Assembly: GCF_003003035.1 (NCBI RefSeq)
Contig: NZ_PVTS01000011.1
Coordinates: 109,919 to 173,918 of the forward strand
DNA length: 64,000 nucleotides
Source: Marinilabilia salmonicolor
GTDB lineage: Bacteria; Bacteroidota; Bacteroidia; Bacteroidales; Marinilabiliaceae
Reading direction: 5' to 3'
The stretch's first letter is position 1. The number at the start of each line of letters is the position of its first letter. Position numbers and translations under genes: made by a program. This document shows, in pieces, positions 57,270 to 64,000 of the stretch. The notes beneath the pieces were generated by a model that was not told where the DNA came from, ran no database searches, and saw nothing but the letters and a program-made list of their open reading frames with translations.

Positions 57270-57308
57270 AAGACCGCCCGGGAAACACTCCCCCGGACGG
57301 TCTTTTTT
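57270..57308 (+). terminator. Intrinsic terminator of the esterase gene
   Basis: AAGACCG-c-CCGGG and CCCGG-a-CGGTCTT pair with one internal mismatch, followed by a T run, 20 bases after the stop. Confidence 0.9.
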
Positions 57309-57456
57309 ATTGCAGAGAGACCATCTGAATACGCTTTTACCGGCTACAAACACAAAATCTGAAAAAATAATTCAACATATTTATTTTTTTAATCGAATAA
57401 GAATCAATACACTCCACTTTTCGACATTCATTTTTTTTCTTTTCCCGGTAAAAATA

Positions 57457-57488
57457 TTTGTCAATTCAGAATCGAATTAATACATTTG
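57457..57488 (+). promoter_or_regulatory. Promoter of the tRNA pair
   Basis: TTTG at 57457-57460 and TACATTTG at 57481-57488 with a 20-base spacer fit the Bacteroidota sigma-A consensus TTTG-N19/20-TAnnTTTG. The expected start of transcription is about 57495, 50 bases before tRNA-Ser. Confidence 0.8.
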
Positions 57489-57544
57489 CAATCGCGTTTG
57501 AGAAAAGCGTCACCCTCTACAGACAAAGGTCTGCAGAATATTTT

Positions 57545-57635
<91 letters not shown>

Positions 57636-57645
57636 CTTATTTTTT

Positions 57646-57720
57646 CGGGGTATAGCACAGTCCGGTTAGTGTACCTGCTTTGGGAGCAGGGGGTCGCAGG
57701 TTCGAATCCTGCTACCCCGA
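57646..57720 (+). tRNA. tRNA-Pro (UGG anticodon)
   Basis: 75 bases. Acceptor CGGGGTA / TACCCCG, discriminator A. The anticodon stem-loop CCTGC-TTTGGGA-GCAGG gives TGG. T arm GCAGGTTCGAATCCTGC. It lies 12 bases after tRNA-Ser and is co-transcribed with it. It borders the integrative element. Confidence 0.97.
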
Positions 57721-57743
57721 CTTTTCAGAAACCATCTGAAATC

Positions 57744-57779
57744 AAAAGCCTGTAAATCGTATGATTTTCAGGCTTTTTT
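57744..57779 (+). terminator. Terminator of the tRNA pair
   Basis: AAAAGCCTGtAAATC pairs with GATTTtCAGGCTTTT, followed by T residues, 24 bases after tRNA-Pro. Confidence 0.85.
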
Positions 57780-57825
57780 GTTTTTTATAAATCAATTCAA
57801 TTTAGTTTATTTCAATAAAAATGAG

Positions 57826-57966
57826 AACAAAACGGTGAGTCAATTATTTTTTTATTTTTGACTCACCAGATAGCTGCAGATCTTATGAACAAAGGCTTTT
57901 CAGCGTTTTCAATCTCATTTGTCTTGAATCGAATCAGGTGTTTTTGGTGAACAAAACGGTGAGTCA
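57826..57966. repeat. Direct and inverted repeats upstream of the integrase gene
   Basis: AACAAAACGGTGAGTCA occurs twice, at 57826-57842 and 57950-57966. Next to the first copy TGACTCACC (57859-57867) forms an inverted repeat with GGTGAGTCA (57834-57842). The set lies between the tRNA terminator and the integrase start. Likely integrase or excisionase arm sites near the attachment site; this is inference. Confidence 0.65.
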
Positions 57967-58009
57967 TCACCAGAACCAGGTCAATTCATTTCAAACATCA
58001 AAAAATTGA

Positions 58010-59278
58010 ATGGTTATGAAAACATCAAACACCTTTGGCGTACAGTTCATTGTAAGGCCAAGCAGAAAGAAGAAAGACAACAACCGCTTGCCGGTTTACG
58101 CCCGCATCTCAGTCAATGGAAGACGTTTAGAAATCTCCCTTAAAACCACCATCGCTTCCGAAGATTGGATTCCGGCAAAAGAAAAAGCAAAAGGCTCCAG
58201 GACGGAAATAAAAGAGTTTAACCAATACCTATCCAATGTCAGGGCAAAAATAAACGGGTGCTATCGTGAGTTACTTATGAGTGACAAGATCATTACAGCC
58301 GAAGCAATTAAAAACCTCTATTTAGGCAATAAACCTCAAGAACACACTCTTCAGAAGCTTATTACTTATCACAACGAAACATTAAAAGACATCCTGGCCC
58401 GGGGAACACTTAAAAATTATTACACGACTCAAAGATATCTGGAAAAGTTTCTAAAAAATAGATCCGGGAGCATAGATATTGGACTCAGTGATTTGGACTA
58501 TCAGTTTATCACAGACTTTGAGCACTACCTAAGAACCTACATCCCTGTTGACCATCAAAAACGACTCTCCAATAACGGAGTCATGAAGCATCTGGAGAGA
58601 TTAAGGAAGATGGTCAACATGGCAGTAAAAATGGAATGGATCAGTAAAGACCCGTTCGCCAGGTACAGATTAAGATTTCAAAAAAAGTCAAGAGAGTTTC
58701 TTACCTCCGGGGAACTTCAGGCTATTGAATTAAAAAAACTGTCAATTGACCGGTTAGACTACGTCCGGGACCTTTTTATTTTTAGCTGTTATTCAGGACT
58801 GGCATATATTGATGTTATAGAATTAAAGCCCGAAAACATAAATATTGGTATAGACGGCGAATTATGGATTACCACATATCGGGCAAAAACAAGCCAACCG
58901 ATTAGAATCCCCCTTTTGCCTAAAGCTTTAAGTATTTTGAAGAAGTACGAAAACAATCCACGCTCCCTTAATTCCCAAAGAGTTTTTCCCAGGATATCAA
59001 ATCAAAAATTAAATAGTTACCTAAAGGAATTGGCAGATTTATGTAATATCAGGAAGCCCCTCACATTTCACATTGCCAGGCACACCTTTGCAACCACGGT
59101 AACGCTGACCAACGGAGTCCCCATTGAAACTGTTTCAAAATTACTCGGCCATACAAGCATCAAAACGACTCAAATTTATGCCAAAATAGTAGAAGAAAAA
59201 ATCTGCTCAGATATGCATAAATTAAGAGATACTTTAAATCAAAAACACTCAATATCTCTAATGGCTTCCAAGGGATAA
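58010..59278 (+). CDS. Tyrosine recombinase (Bacteroidota integrative-element integrase)
   Basis: 422 residues; an ATG at 58016 is an alternative start. An N-terminal Arm-DNA-binding domain (about 10-95, LPVYARISVNGRRLEISLKT), a SAM-like core-binding domain (about 110-215) and the catalytic domain follow. Catalytic residues visible are His354 and Arg357 (HIARHTF), His381 (LLGHTS) and the nucleophile Tyr390 (TQIYAK). The first arginine is missing: the TGLRxxD box reads SGLAYID with Ala265, as in the CTnDOT integrase, which also lacks this Arg. It should integrate and excise the element beside tRNA-Pro. Confidence 0.95.
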   Translation: MVMKTSNTFGVQFIVRPSRKKKDNNRLPVYARISVNGRRLEISLKTTIASEDWIPAKEKAKGSRTEIKEFNQYLSNVRAKINGCYRELLMSDKIITAEAIKNLYLGNKPQEHTLQKLITYHNETLKDILARGTLKNYYTTQRYLEKFLKNRSGSIDIGLSDLDYQFITDFEHYLRTYIPVDHQKRLSNNGVMKHLERLRKMVNMAVKMEWISKDPFARYRLRFQKKSREFLTSGELQAIELKKLSIDRLDYVRDLFIFSCYSGLAYIDVIELKPENINIGIDGELWITTYRAKTSQPIRIPLLPKALSILKKYENNPRSLNSQRVFPRISNQKLNSYLKELADLCNIRKPLTFHIARHTFATTVTLTNGVPIETVSKLLGHTSIKTTQIYAKIVEEKICSDMHKLRDTLNQKHSISLMASKG

Positions 59279-59330
59279 AAAAAGATGGAGGTATAGAAAA
59301 TTGTGAAATAATTATTATATTTTGGAGGTA

Positions 59331-59373
59331 AAATAAAAATAAACCTGTTTTTTTAGCGGGTTTATTTTTATTT
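59331..59373 (+). terminator. AT-rich hairpin after the integrase gene
   Basis: AAATAAAAATAAACC and GGTTTATTTTTATTT form a perfect 15-bp inverted repeat with a 13-base T-rich loop, 53 bases after the integrase stop. It insulates the integrase from rteC and should work in both directions. Confidence 0.75.
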
Positions 59374-59432
59374 TCAACAAAATGGTTACTTGGGACTTAC
59401 AAAGCATTTTTAACCCGCTTTATTAAAGAACC

Positions 59433-60266
59433 ATGCTAACCCAACTTGTTGAAGTTAAGGATGAACTTTTATCTAAACTGCAGTTAATTAGTCGTACAAA
59501 TAAATTAAGCCAGGCAATCAAATCTGTAGGTTTGATTCTCTATTATATTGAAAGGATAAAGAGCATCCTAAACAATGATTCTTTCAAATCTCAAAATGAG
59601 GAGATTTATTTTTTTAAAGAAATCAATCCGGAAATATTTCATAGATTGATTTACTTTAACAAAGTGCTGAAAATTGAGTCTAAACTTAAGGTAGGTGGCA
59701 AGAAAAGACAAAAAAAGATTCTGAAGAAAGAACATGAAAAAATTTCAAAATTCTTTAGAAATAACAAAGATTTTTGTTCTTACATGCGCTTAAAACACAC
59801 CCACTTCGATGCCATTTATTTTAGAAGAAATGAGAATGCCTGGATTAATTATTTTGAATCCTTTGATTATTATTCCTTTGCACCTTTGATTTCTACCCCT
59901 CATAGTATTAAGGCCAGCTATCTTTTGGGATATGATTTACTTCTGGATTATTTAAACTCCAAAACCACAAGGCTTAAGGACGACCAGGATTTTCAAACAG
60001 GAACCGAAAAGTTCAATTTAAAATGGACGGATTCTAAAACAGACCTAATAGAACTTATATATGCTCTTCATTCAAAAGGATGTTTTAATTACGGTAGTGC
60101 TGAAATAAAGGAGATTGCAACCTGTTTCTCAGAAATTTTTTCAATCGAACTTGGGGATTTTTATAGAAACTTTTTGGAAATAAAGAACCGGCAAAATCCA
60201 ACAAAATTACTCACTCAATTGCAAGAAAAACTTCAAAACAAAATAGAGGAACAAGATTTACTGTAA
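59433..60266 (+). CDS. RteC-family regulator of element excision
   Basis: 277 residues, no membrane segment, Lys-rich (about 95-112 KVGGKKRQKKILKKEHEKIS). The C-terminal block FNLKWTDSKTDLIELIYALH, then GCFNYGSAEIKEIA and GDFYRNFLEIKNRQNPTKLL, is the RteC signature. In CTnDOT RteC activates the excision operon by binding inverted repeats upstream of its promoter. Here an excisionase-like gene follows after 182 bases containing two CCCAASTTGGG palindromes, so the same logic fits. Codon use is AT-rich compared with the chromosome to the left. Confidence 0.88.
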   Translation: MLTQLVEVKDELLSKLQLISRTNKLSQAIKSVGLILYYIERIKSILNNDSFKSQNEEIYFFKEINPEIFHRLIYFNKVLKIESKLKVGGKKRQKKILKKEHEKISKFFRNNKDFCSYMRLKHTHFDAIYFRRNENAWINYFESFDYYSFAPLISTPHSIKASYLLGYDLLLDYLNSKTTRLKDDQDFQTGTEKFNLKWTDSKTDLIELIYALHSKGCFNYGSAEIKEIATCFSEIFSIELGDFYRNFLEIKNRQNPTKLLTQLQEKLQNKIEEQDLL

Positions 60267-60281
60267 ATCGCAAATCGCAAT

Positions 60282-60392
60282 ACACCCAAGTTGGGACTTC
60301 ACTGGAAATTTCTAACATTCCCCTTTTTGTATATCAAAATAATTCATTCTCGGTGAAATTTTATTTTTACCCAACTTGGGGTGAACTGGTGT
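60282..60392 (+). promoter_or_regulatory. Candidate RteC operators before the excisionase gene
   Basis: Two 11-bp palindromes, CCCAAGTTGGG (60285-60295) and CCCAACTTGGG (60370-60380), 85 bases apart, each followed within about 10 bases by ACTGG. Related half-sites occur before and at the start of rteC: ACTTGGGACTT at 59388-59398 and CCCAACTTG at 59440-59448. Position and symmetry fit operator sites; the protein binding them is inferred. Confidence 0.6.
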
Positions 60393-60448
60393 TTGTTTCC
60401 GATTGCAACATTCTAATTTTGAAACACTAACCCCTAAAATTTAGAATT

Positions 60449-60724
60449 ATGGCTTCTGAAATTATCACTTTAGATGATTTGCAAGTTTTTAAGCAAGAAC
60501 TCATTAATGACATCCAACGGATTATCAAGGAAACTTCAGGGCAACCAACAAAAAAATGGCTAAAATCCTATGAGGTTCGAAAAATCCTTAACATTTCTCC
60601 TGGTACTTTGCAGAACCTCAGAATAAACGGCACTTTGCCATACACAAAGATAGGAGGTGTCTTATATTATGATTACTCAGATATTCAGAGTTTACTTGAG
60701 AGAAATAAAACAACTTCACTTTAA
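60449..60724 (+). CDS. Excisionase-like helix-turn-helix protein
   Basis: 91 residues. An N-terminal helix (LDDLQVFKQELINDIQRII) leads to a MerR/Xis-type winged helix: KKWLKSYEVRKILNISPGTL, then QNLRINGTLPYTKIGGVLYY and DYSDIQSLLE. This is the HTH_17 pattern found in excisionases and helper DNA-binding proteins of Bacteroidota elements. It is the first gene downstream of the candidate RteC sites and probably leads an operon with the next two genes. Confidence 0.85.
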   Translation: MASEIITLDDLQVFKQELINDIQRIIKETSGQPTKKWLKSYEVRKILNISPGTLQNLRINGTLPYTKIGGVLYYDYSDIQSLLERNKTTSL

Positions 60725-60745
60725 CTTACTATTAAGGTTCAATAA

Positions 60746-61438
60746 ATGAACTACATACGGCACCTTTCTGCTGTGTTTGAAAAGATGGATAATGAAGATC
60801 GTGTAACTCCTTATCTCATTAGTTTATATATGGCATTATTTAGGAGATGGAATGAGAACTTTTTTAATAATCCTATTTCTATTGCCAGGTGTGAAATAAT
60901 GAGGCTTTCTAAGATTGGTTCTACTAATACTTACATACGTTCGTTAAGGGAATTAGACCATCTGGGCTTCATTAAATATAATCCATCCAGAAGCAAGCAT
61001 CGAGGCAGCTTAATTTACATGTTCACTTTTGATAAAACTGAAGAACAAGACGTGCGACCTTATAAAAACAGTTATAAAACATCCTCTTCCCAAAGTGGCA
61101 AGAAAAATGAAAATCAGAATTTTTTAGAAATGAGTAATTCTTATTTATCCGGTTTTGGGCCAGACATTCCTCCTATGCTTCAGCATGTTCAAATTTACTT
61201 TGAGGAAAAGGGGATGCCCTCAATCGAAGCGGACAAATTTTTTAATTATTATGAAAGCAATGGCTGGCTTGTGGGGGGTAAATCAGAAATGAAAGATTGG
61301 AAGGCCGCTGCTCGAAATTGGATCCTTAACCGCGAAAGATTCAATAACCGAATTAAGAACACAAAGAAAAAAAAGCGGTCTTCAAAACCTAGTAGCACTA
61401 ATTTGAATCAAAACAAAAATTACAACACACCCCTCTAA
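60746..61438 (+). CDS. Replication-type winged-helix (DnaD-like) protein of the element
   Basis: 230 residues. The N-terminal half (TPYLISLYMALFRRWNENFF; EIMRLSKIGSTNTYIRSLREL; LGFIKYNPSRSKHRGSLIYMF) is a winged helix as in phage replisome organisers. The C-terminal part has KFFNYYESNGW and WKAAARNWILNRERF, a DnaD-like motif, and then a Lys/Asn-rich tail. It starts 21 bases after the excisionase gene and is followed by a DnaC-like ATPase, a usual pair for loading a replicative helicase. I have seen this type only as a hypothetical protein in mobile elements. Confidence 0.7.
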   Translation: MNYIRHLSAVFEKMDNEDRVTPYLISLYMALFRRWNENFFNNPISIARCEIMRLSKIGSTNTYIRSLRELDHLGFIKYNPSRSKHRGSLIYMFTFDKTEEQDVRPYKNSYKTSSSQSGKKNENQNFLEMSNSYLSGFGPDIPPMLQHVQIYFEEKGMPSIEADKFFNYYESNGWLVGGKSEMKDWKAAARNWILNRERFNNRIKNTKKKKRSSKPSSTNLNQNKNYNTPL

Positions 61439-61444
61439 TCTCAC

Positions 61445-61574
61445 ACCATGAACAACAATACCTCTACCAACACTCAACCCCCAACCTCCACTCCCCATGC
61501 TCCAGGCTCCTTGCCCCATGCCTCTTACTCCCTACTCCATGCCCCATGCCCACCCCCCAATAACCATTAACCTC
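61445..61574. repeat. Low-complexity CCCCATGC/CTCCA-rich segment
   Basis: Words such as CCCCATGC, CTCCATGCC and CTCCAGGCTCC recur between the two replication genes. An ATG at 61449 opens a 40-codon reading frame of Thr/Pro/His-rich text ending at a TAA at 61569-61571. A second frame through the same DNA runs into the ATPase gene. I see no evidence that either is a protein. Confidence 0.6.
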
Positions 61575-62195
61575 ATGTCCCCCTACTACCAAAAAGCATT
61601 CGCATATCTCCAACAAAAAGGAAGAGAAACGTATGGTAATTTCTTCCTCCTATACCCTAACGACACCCAGGTGATAGGTAAACTACTGGCGTGGTTTCTT
61701 CGAGACAAAGCCACAGCTGACCTCAAAGGCATAAATCTCCAAAAAGGAATTCTCCTCTCCGGCCCGGTTGGTAGCGGAAAAACTTCACTGATGAACCTAA
61801 TGCGACATTTTTCACGCGAACAAGCACCCCATTTCATGAAACCATGTCGCGACATTGCTTTTGAATTTGAAAAAGATGGGTTTGAAATCCTTCGTCGATA
61901 CTCTGGTATCACCTACCTGGCAGGTGCAAAACCCAAAATCATCAAAACATTTTGCTTTGACGACCTCGGAACCGAACAGATTCTCACCCATTACGGAAAG
62001 GAATGTAACGTAATGGCAGAAGTCATTCTCTCCCGTTATGAAAATTTCACCAGGCACCACAGGTTAACACACTTCACTACCAACCTCTCTGCTGACGAAA
62101 TTGAAGAAATCTATGGGCCAAGAGTTCGTTCGCGCCTCCGGGAAATGTGCAACCTCATCGCATTCCCCGCCGAAACTCCCGACAAAAGAAAATAA
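61575..62195 (+). CDS. DnaC-like ATPase (helicase loader) of the element
   Basis: 206 residues from the ATG at 61575. The frame is open back to 61497, but that extension is the Pro/Met/His low-complexity segment, so the later start is preferred. The start MSPYYQKAFAYLQQKGRET is followed by Walker A GPVGSGKTS (residues 63-71), Walker B-like KTFCFDDLGTE, sensor 1-like THFTTNLSADEIEE and the arginine finger region YGPRVRSRLREM. This is the IstB/DnaC AAA+ layout. With the preceding winged-helix protein it probably recruits the host helicase for replication of the excised element. It is the last recognisable element gene. Confidence 0.85.
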   Translation: MSPYYQKAFAYLQQKGRETYGNFFLLYPNDTQVIGKLLAWFLRDKATADLKGINLQKGILLSGPVGSGKTSLMNLMRHFSREQAPHFMKPCRDIAFEFEKDGFEILRRYSGITYLAGAKPKIIKTFCFDDLGTEQILTHYGKECNVMAEVILSRYENFTRHHRLTHFTTNLSADEIEEIYGPRVRSRLREMCNLIAFPAETPDKRK

Positions 62196-62590
62196 AAGAA
62201 CATCAAATCTGGTTTTCGGATAATTTGTTTATGGGTATATCTAAGTGATTAAAAATAACCATCTTTAGCACTCAAACCATCGTTAAACCTAAACTCACAA
62301 AAACCATAATTGGGATTTCGTTCTTTTTGGGGCAATGCCAAAAAGAACAACAATATAACGAATTACAGACTTTTTGCCACACAATTGAAAAAAATCCAAC
62401 AATTACCGGATTTCCCGGAAACCTCCAACTGATTCCAACAAATTCTATGAGATTCCAGTAGAATTGGGAAAAATCTAATTCCCACGCATGGGGTAAAATT
62501 CTAATTCAACAATAGCCATCATTATTGTATCCGCAGTTTCCTGCACAATGCCCTTGAAATATAATACGGTCATTTTGCTCATTTCTTCAA
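62196..62590. other. Intergenic region, possible right edge of the element
   Basis: 395 bases without a gene. It holds a perfect 11-bp inverted repeat, GTTCTTTTTGG-ggcaatg-CCAAAAAGAAC (62320-62348), and a looser AATTGGGA/TCTAATTCCCA pair near 62460-62485. No copy of the tRNA-Pro 3' end was found here or further right, so the element boundary is not fixed. Confidence 0.5.
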
Positions 62591-63070
62591 TTAATAATCC
62601 GTGATCAAATCAAATACTTCTTCTGGGGTTGCATCATTGTTAGTCCAGATTTCCTCCATCGTCGCTGCTCCGTCAATTGATATTCCGTTTGCTTCCAACC
62701 TTTTTGCGGCTTCAACAGAATCAACCTGCAGAACTCTGAAAACATCATCAATCGGTGCTTTTACTATTCTTTCTAAAACGATGGTATCAACTTTCGGATT
62801 GTAATGTTGCTGAACGATAAACAATATGGACATTACTGCTACGGCCAATGCAGCAGGGAAGAAAACACCCTTTTTGAAATGGATTTTCAAGGCCTTCCAA
62901 TTGATTATGACATGGAAAACGGCAAAAATAACAAAGAAAAGGCCAAGGAACTCATGTACGACTTCTGTATAACCGTCAAATAAATGGAAAAACATAAGTA
63001 AACCGGTAATTGCAACGACCAGGAAAACTATAGAGATGAAAGGGGTAACGTAATTTCGGTTCAGTTTCAT
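62591..63070 (-). CDS. DUF4405 membrane protein
   Basis: 159 residues. Three membrane helices (about 10-28, 38-58, 70-88) with His residues in MFFHLFDGY, EVVHEFLG and FAVFHVIINWKALKIHF match the DUF4405 pattern, a small cytochrome-b-like membrane domain that may bind haem. The C-terminal 65 residues (IVKAPIDDVFRVLQVDS; TPEEVFDLIT) are soluble and resemble a DUF4405 partner segment. It begins 15 bases after the reductase gene, so they form an operon and may act together in electron transfer. Confidence 0.8.
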   Translation of the reverse strand: MKLNRNYVTPFISIVFLVVAITGLLMFFHLFDGYTEVVHEFLGLFFVIFAVFHVIINWKALKIHFKKGVFFPAALAVAVMSILFIVQQHYNPKVDTIVLERIVKAPIDDVFRVLQVDSVEAAKRLEANGISIDGAATMEEIWTNNDATPEEVFDLITDY

Positions 63071-63085
63071 AATACAAGGATTTTT

Positions 63086-63676
63086 TTAGTTGAGTTTTGA
63101 GAACCTGTTCTCAAGGTTGATTAACCAATTTTCTCTTTTCTTTTGGCTTACTGATTTTACTGAAGTAAAACTTATCCAATGAAGATTTTTGTACCCTATC
63201 GTTTTAAAAACGCTTCTTAACATGGTTTTCCTGATTAAATTTCCAATGAGCAGGGAATACATTATTTTCGGTTTGTTCATTGTCGTGATAATGGTTACGC
63301 TTTTTAGATTTTTCAAGAGAGGCACCAATCCAAATCCTCTAGGATGGTGGTCATACACGACCCCCGGACACAGCACCCGGTCAACAAAACCTTTGGTGGT
63401 TGCCGGCATTATATCCCACCAGATTGGGAAAATAAAAATCAGGTGGTTGGCCTTTTTCAAACGTTCGGTATAATCGATTACCTGTGGATCAATGGGTTTG
63501 TGATCTATAAATGCTTTTAAATCTGCCTTTGACATTACGGGATTAAATCCGTCATTATCAAGGTGCATCAAGTCAACGTCATGATTTACATTTTGAAGCC
63601 CATTAGTAACAGATTGTAATATGGCATTACAATAACTGCCTTCGTTAGGATGATTGAATACGATAACTGTTCTCAT
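63086..63676 (-). CDS. NAD(P)H-dependent flavodoxin-fold oxidoreductase
   Basis: 196 residues from the ATG at 63676; an upstream in-frame ATG at 63700 is less likely because MRTVIVFNHPNEGSYCNAIL is the family start. HPNEGSYCN binds FMN phosphate, and FIFPIWWDIMPATTKGFVDR is the quinone-reductase (Flavodoxin_2, KefF/MdaB-like) flavin and active-site block. It reduces quinones or similar acceptors with two electrons, probably in the cytoplasm. It is the first gene of an operon with the DUF4405 protein; a Crp/Fnr-type fragment lies just upstream. Confidence 0.88.
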   Translation of the reverse strand: MRTVIVFNHPNEGSYCNAILQSVTNGLQNVNHDVDLMHLDNDGFNPVMSKADLKAFIDHKPIDPQVIDYTERLKKANHLIFIFPIWWDIMPATTKGFVDRVLCPGVVYDHHPRGFGLVPLLKNLKSVTIITTMNKPKIMYSLLIGNLIRKTMLRSVFKTIGYKNLHWISFTSVKSVSQKKRENWLINLENRFSKLN

Positions 63677-63753
63677 TTTTACTGTTTTAGTACAGTACAA
63701 AATTGAGAAATCATTCAGCCCCCGGACGATAACAATTGTTAATAAATAAACGT

Positions 63754-63963
63754 TTACTGCCTGTTTCGTATCCGGCTCAACGACACAGAAGTAATGCCTA
63801 AATAGGAAGCTATATAATGTTGTGGAACACGTTGAACAATATGAGGATAGTTCTCAATTAATTCTTCGTAACGTTGTTGTGGTGTGTTTTTAAGGTAAGA
63901 CAAAAGTATCCACCCCAGCAATGACATCTTTCCTGGCATGATCCAGACGCCTACCTTTGTCAA
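63754..63963 (-). pseudogene. C-terminal remnant of a Crp/Fnr-family regulator
   Basis: The last 50 residues, NTPQQRYEELIENYPHIVQR followed by VPQHYIASYLGITSVSLSRI, are the DNA-binding end of Bacteroidota Crp/Fnr proteins. The frame starts only at a TTG at 63963, with an in-frame TGA upstream near 63973. The text before SYLKNTPQQ does not look like the expected dimerisation helix. The cyclic-nucleotide-binding domain is absent in this frame, and the other frame to the window edge does not supply it. A frameshift or truncation is likely. The rest of the gene may lie beyond base 64000, so the status is provisional. Confidence 0.55.
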
Positions 63964-64000
63964 AAAAAATCATGCAACACAGAAAATCTTTAAACCAGAG

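Noticed and set aside
61449..61571. 40-codon frame (Thr/Pro/His-rich) as a small gene
   Set aside because: Low-complexity composition, overlaps another open frame, and no sign of selection on protein sequence.
62196..64000. Copy of the tRNA-Pro 3' end as right attachment site
   Set aside because: I looked for the T-arm and acceptor sequence and found no convincing copy.

Overview
The window reads as chromosomal DNA of a carbohydrate-degrading member of the Bacteroidota, plausibly a marine or anaerobic Marinilabiliales-type organism (the order is inferred). Supporting signs are paired SusC/SusD genes, a one-protein hybrid two-component regulator, type IX secretion (T9SS) C-terminal domains with a PorP/SprF partner, a TTTG / TAnnTTTG promoter before the tRNAs, and an RteC-type integrative element. 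No sequence search was run; family calls come from reading motifs.

Bases 1-21000 are a polysaccharide utilization locus (PUL). Two SusC/SusD pairs lie on the minus strand, with a GH28 pectinase lipoprotein between them. A divergent hybrid sensor (11464-15843) faces them, followed by a GH31 glycosidase and a six-hairpin glycosidase. The two SusC genes share a 64-bp upstream block, which suggests common control. A stem-bearing intergenic element recurs five times here and was not seen elsewhere in the window. GH28 points to a pectic substrate; GH31 and the six-hairpin enzyme would trim side chains or oligomers.

Bases 21000-34700 hold a DUF434 gene, then a 3736-residue secreted adhesin (14 Calx-beta-like and 11 cadherin-like repeats, CHU_C-type end) followed at once by its probable PorP/SprF partner. 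Bases 34700-39500 hold housekeeping genes: an FAD/Fe-S D-2-hydroxyacid dehydrogenase, recA and bcp. Bases 39500-53100 hold a second giant, a 3209-residue seven-module beta-helix protein with a T9SS type A sorting domain. An outer-membrane barrel gene follows it, and a divergent TPR/PD40/SPOR protein resembles a PorE-like T9SS cell-wall factor. Next come clpS, an nfeD-floA pair and a sialate O-acetylesterase-like lipoprotein.

Bases 57500-62200 hold tRNA-Ser and tRNA-Pro followed by a compact integrative element: integrase lacking the usual first catalytic arginine, RteC, excisionase-like HTH, a replication-type winged-helix protein and a DnaC-like ATPase. No relaxase or coupling protein is visible. 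Palindromic CCCAASTTGGG sites between rteC and the excisionase gene are candidate RteC operators. The last 1.4 kb carries a DUF4405 membrane protein, a flavodoxin-fold reductase and what looks like a Crp/Fnr remnant.

The candidates most likely to be undescribed are the PUL-restricted stem element, the two giant T9SS cassettes, and the minimal RteC-controlled element.
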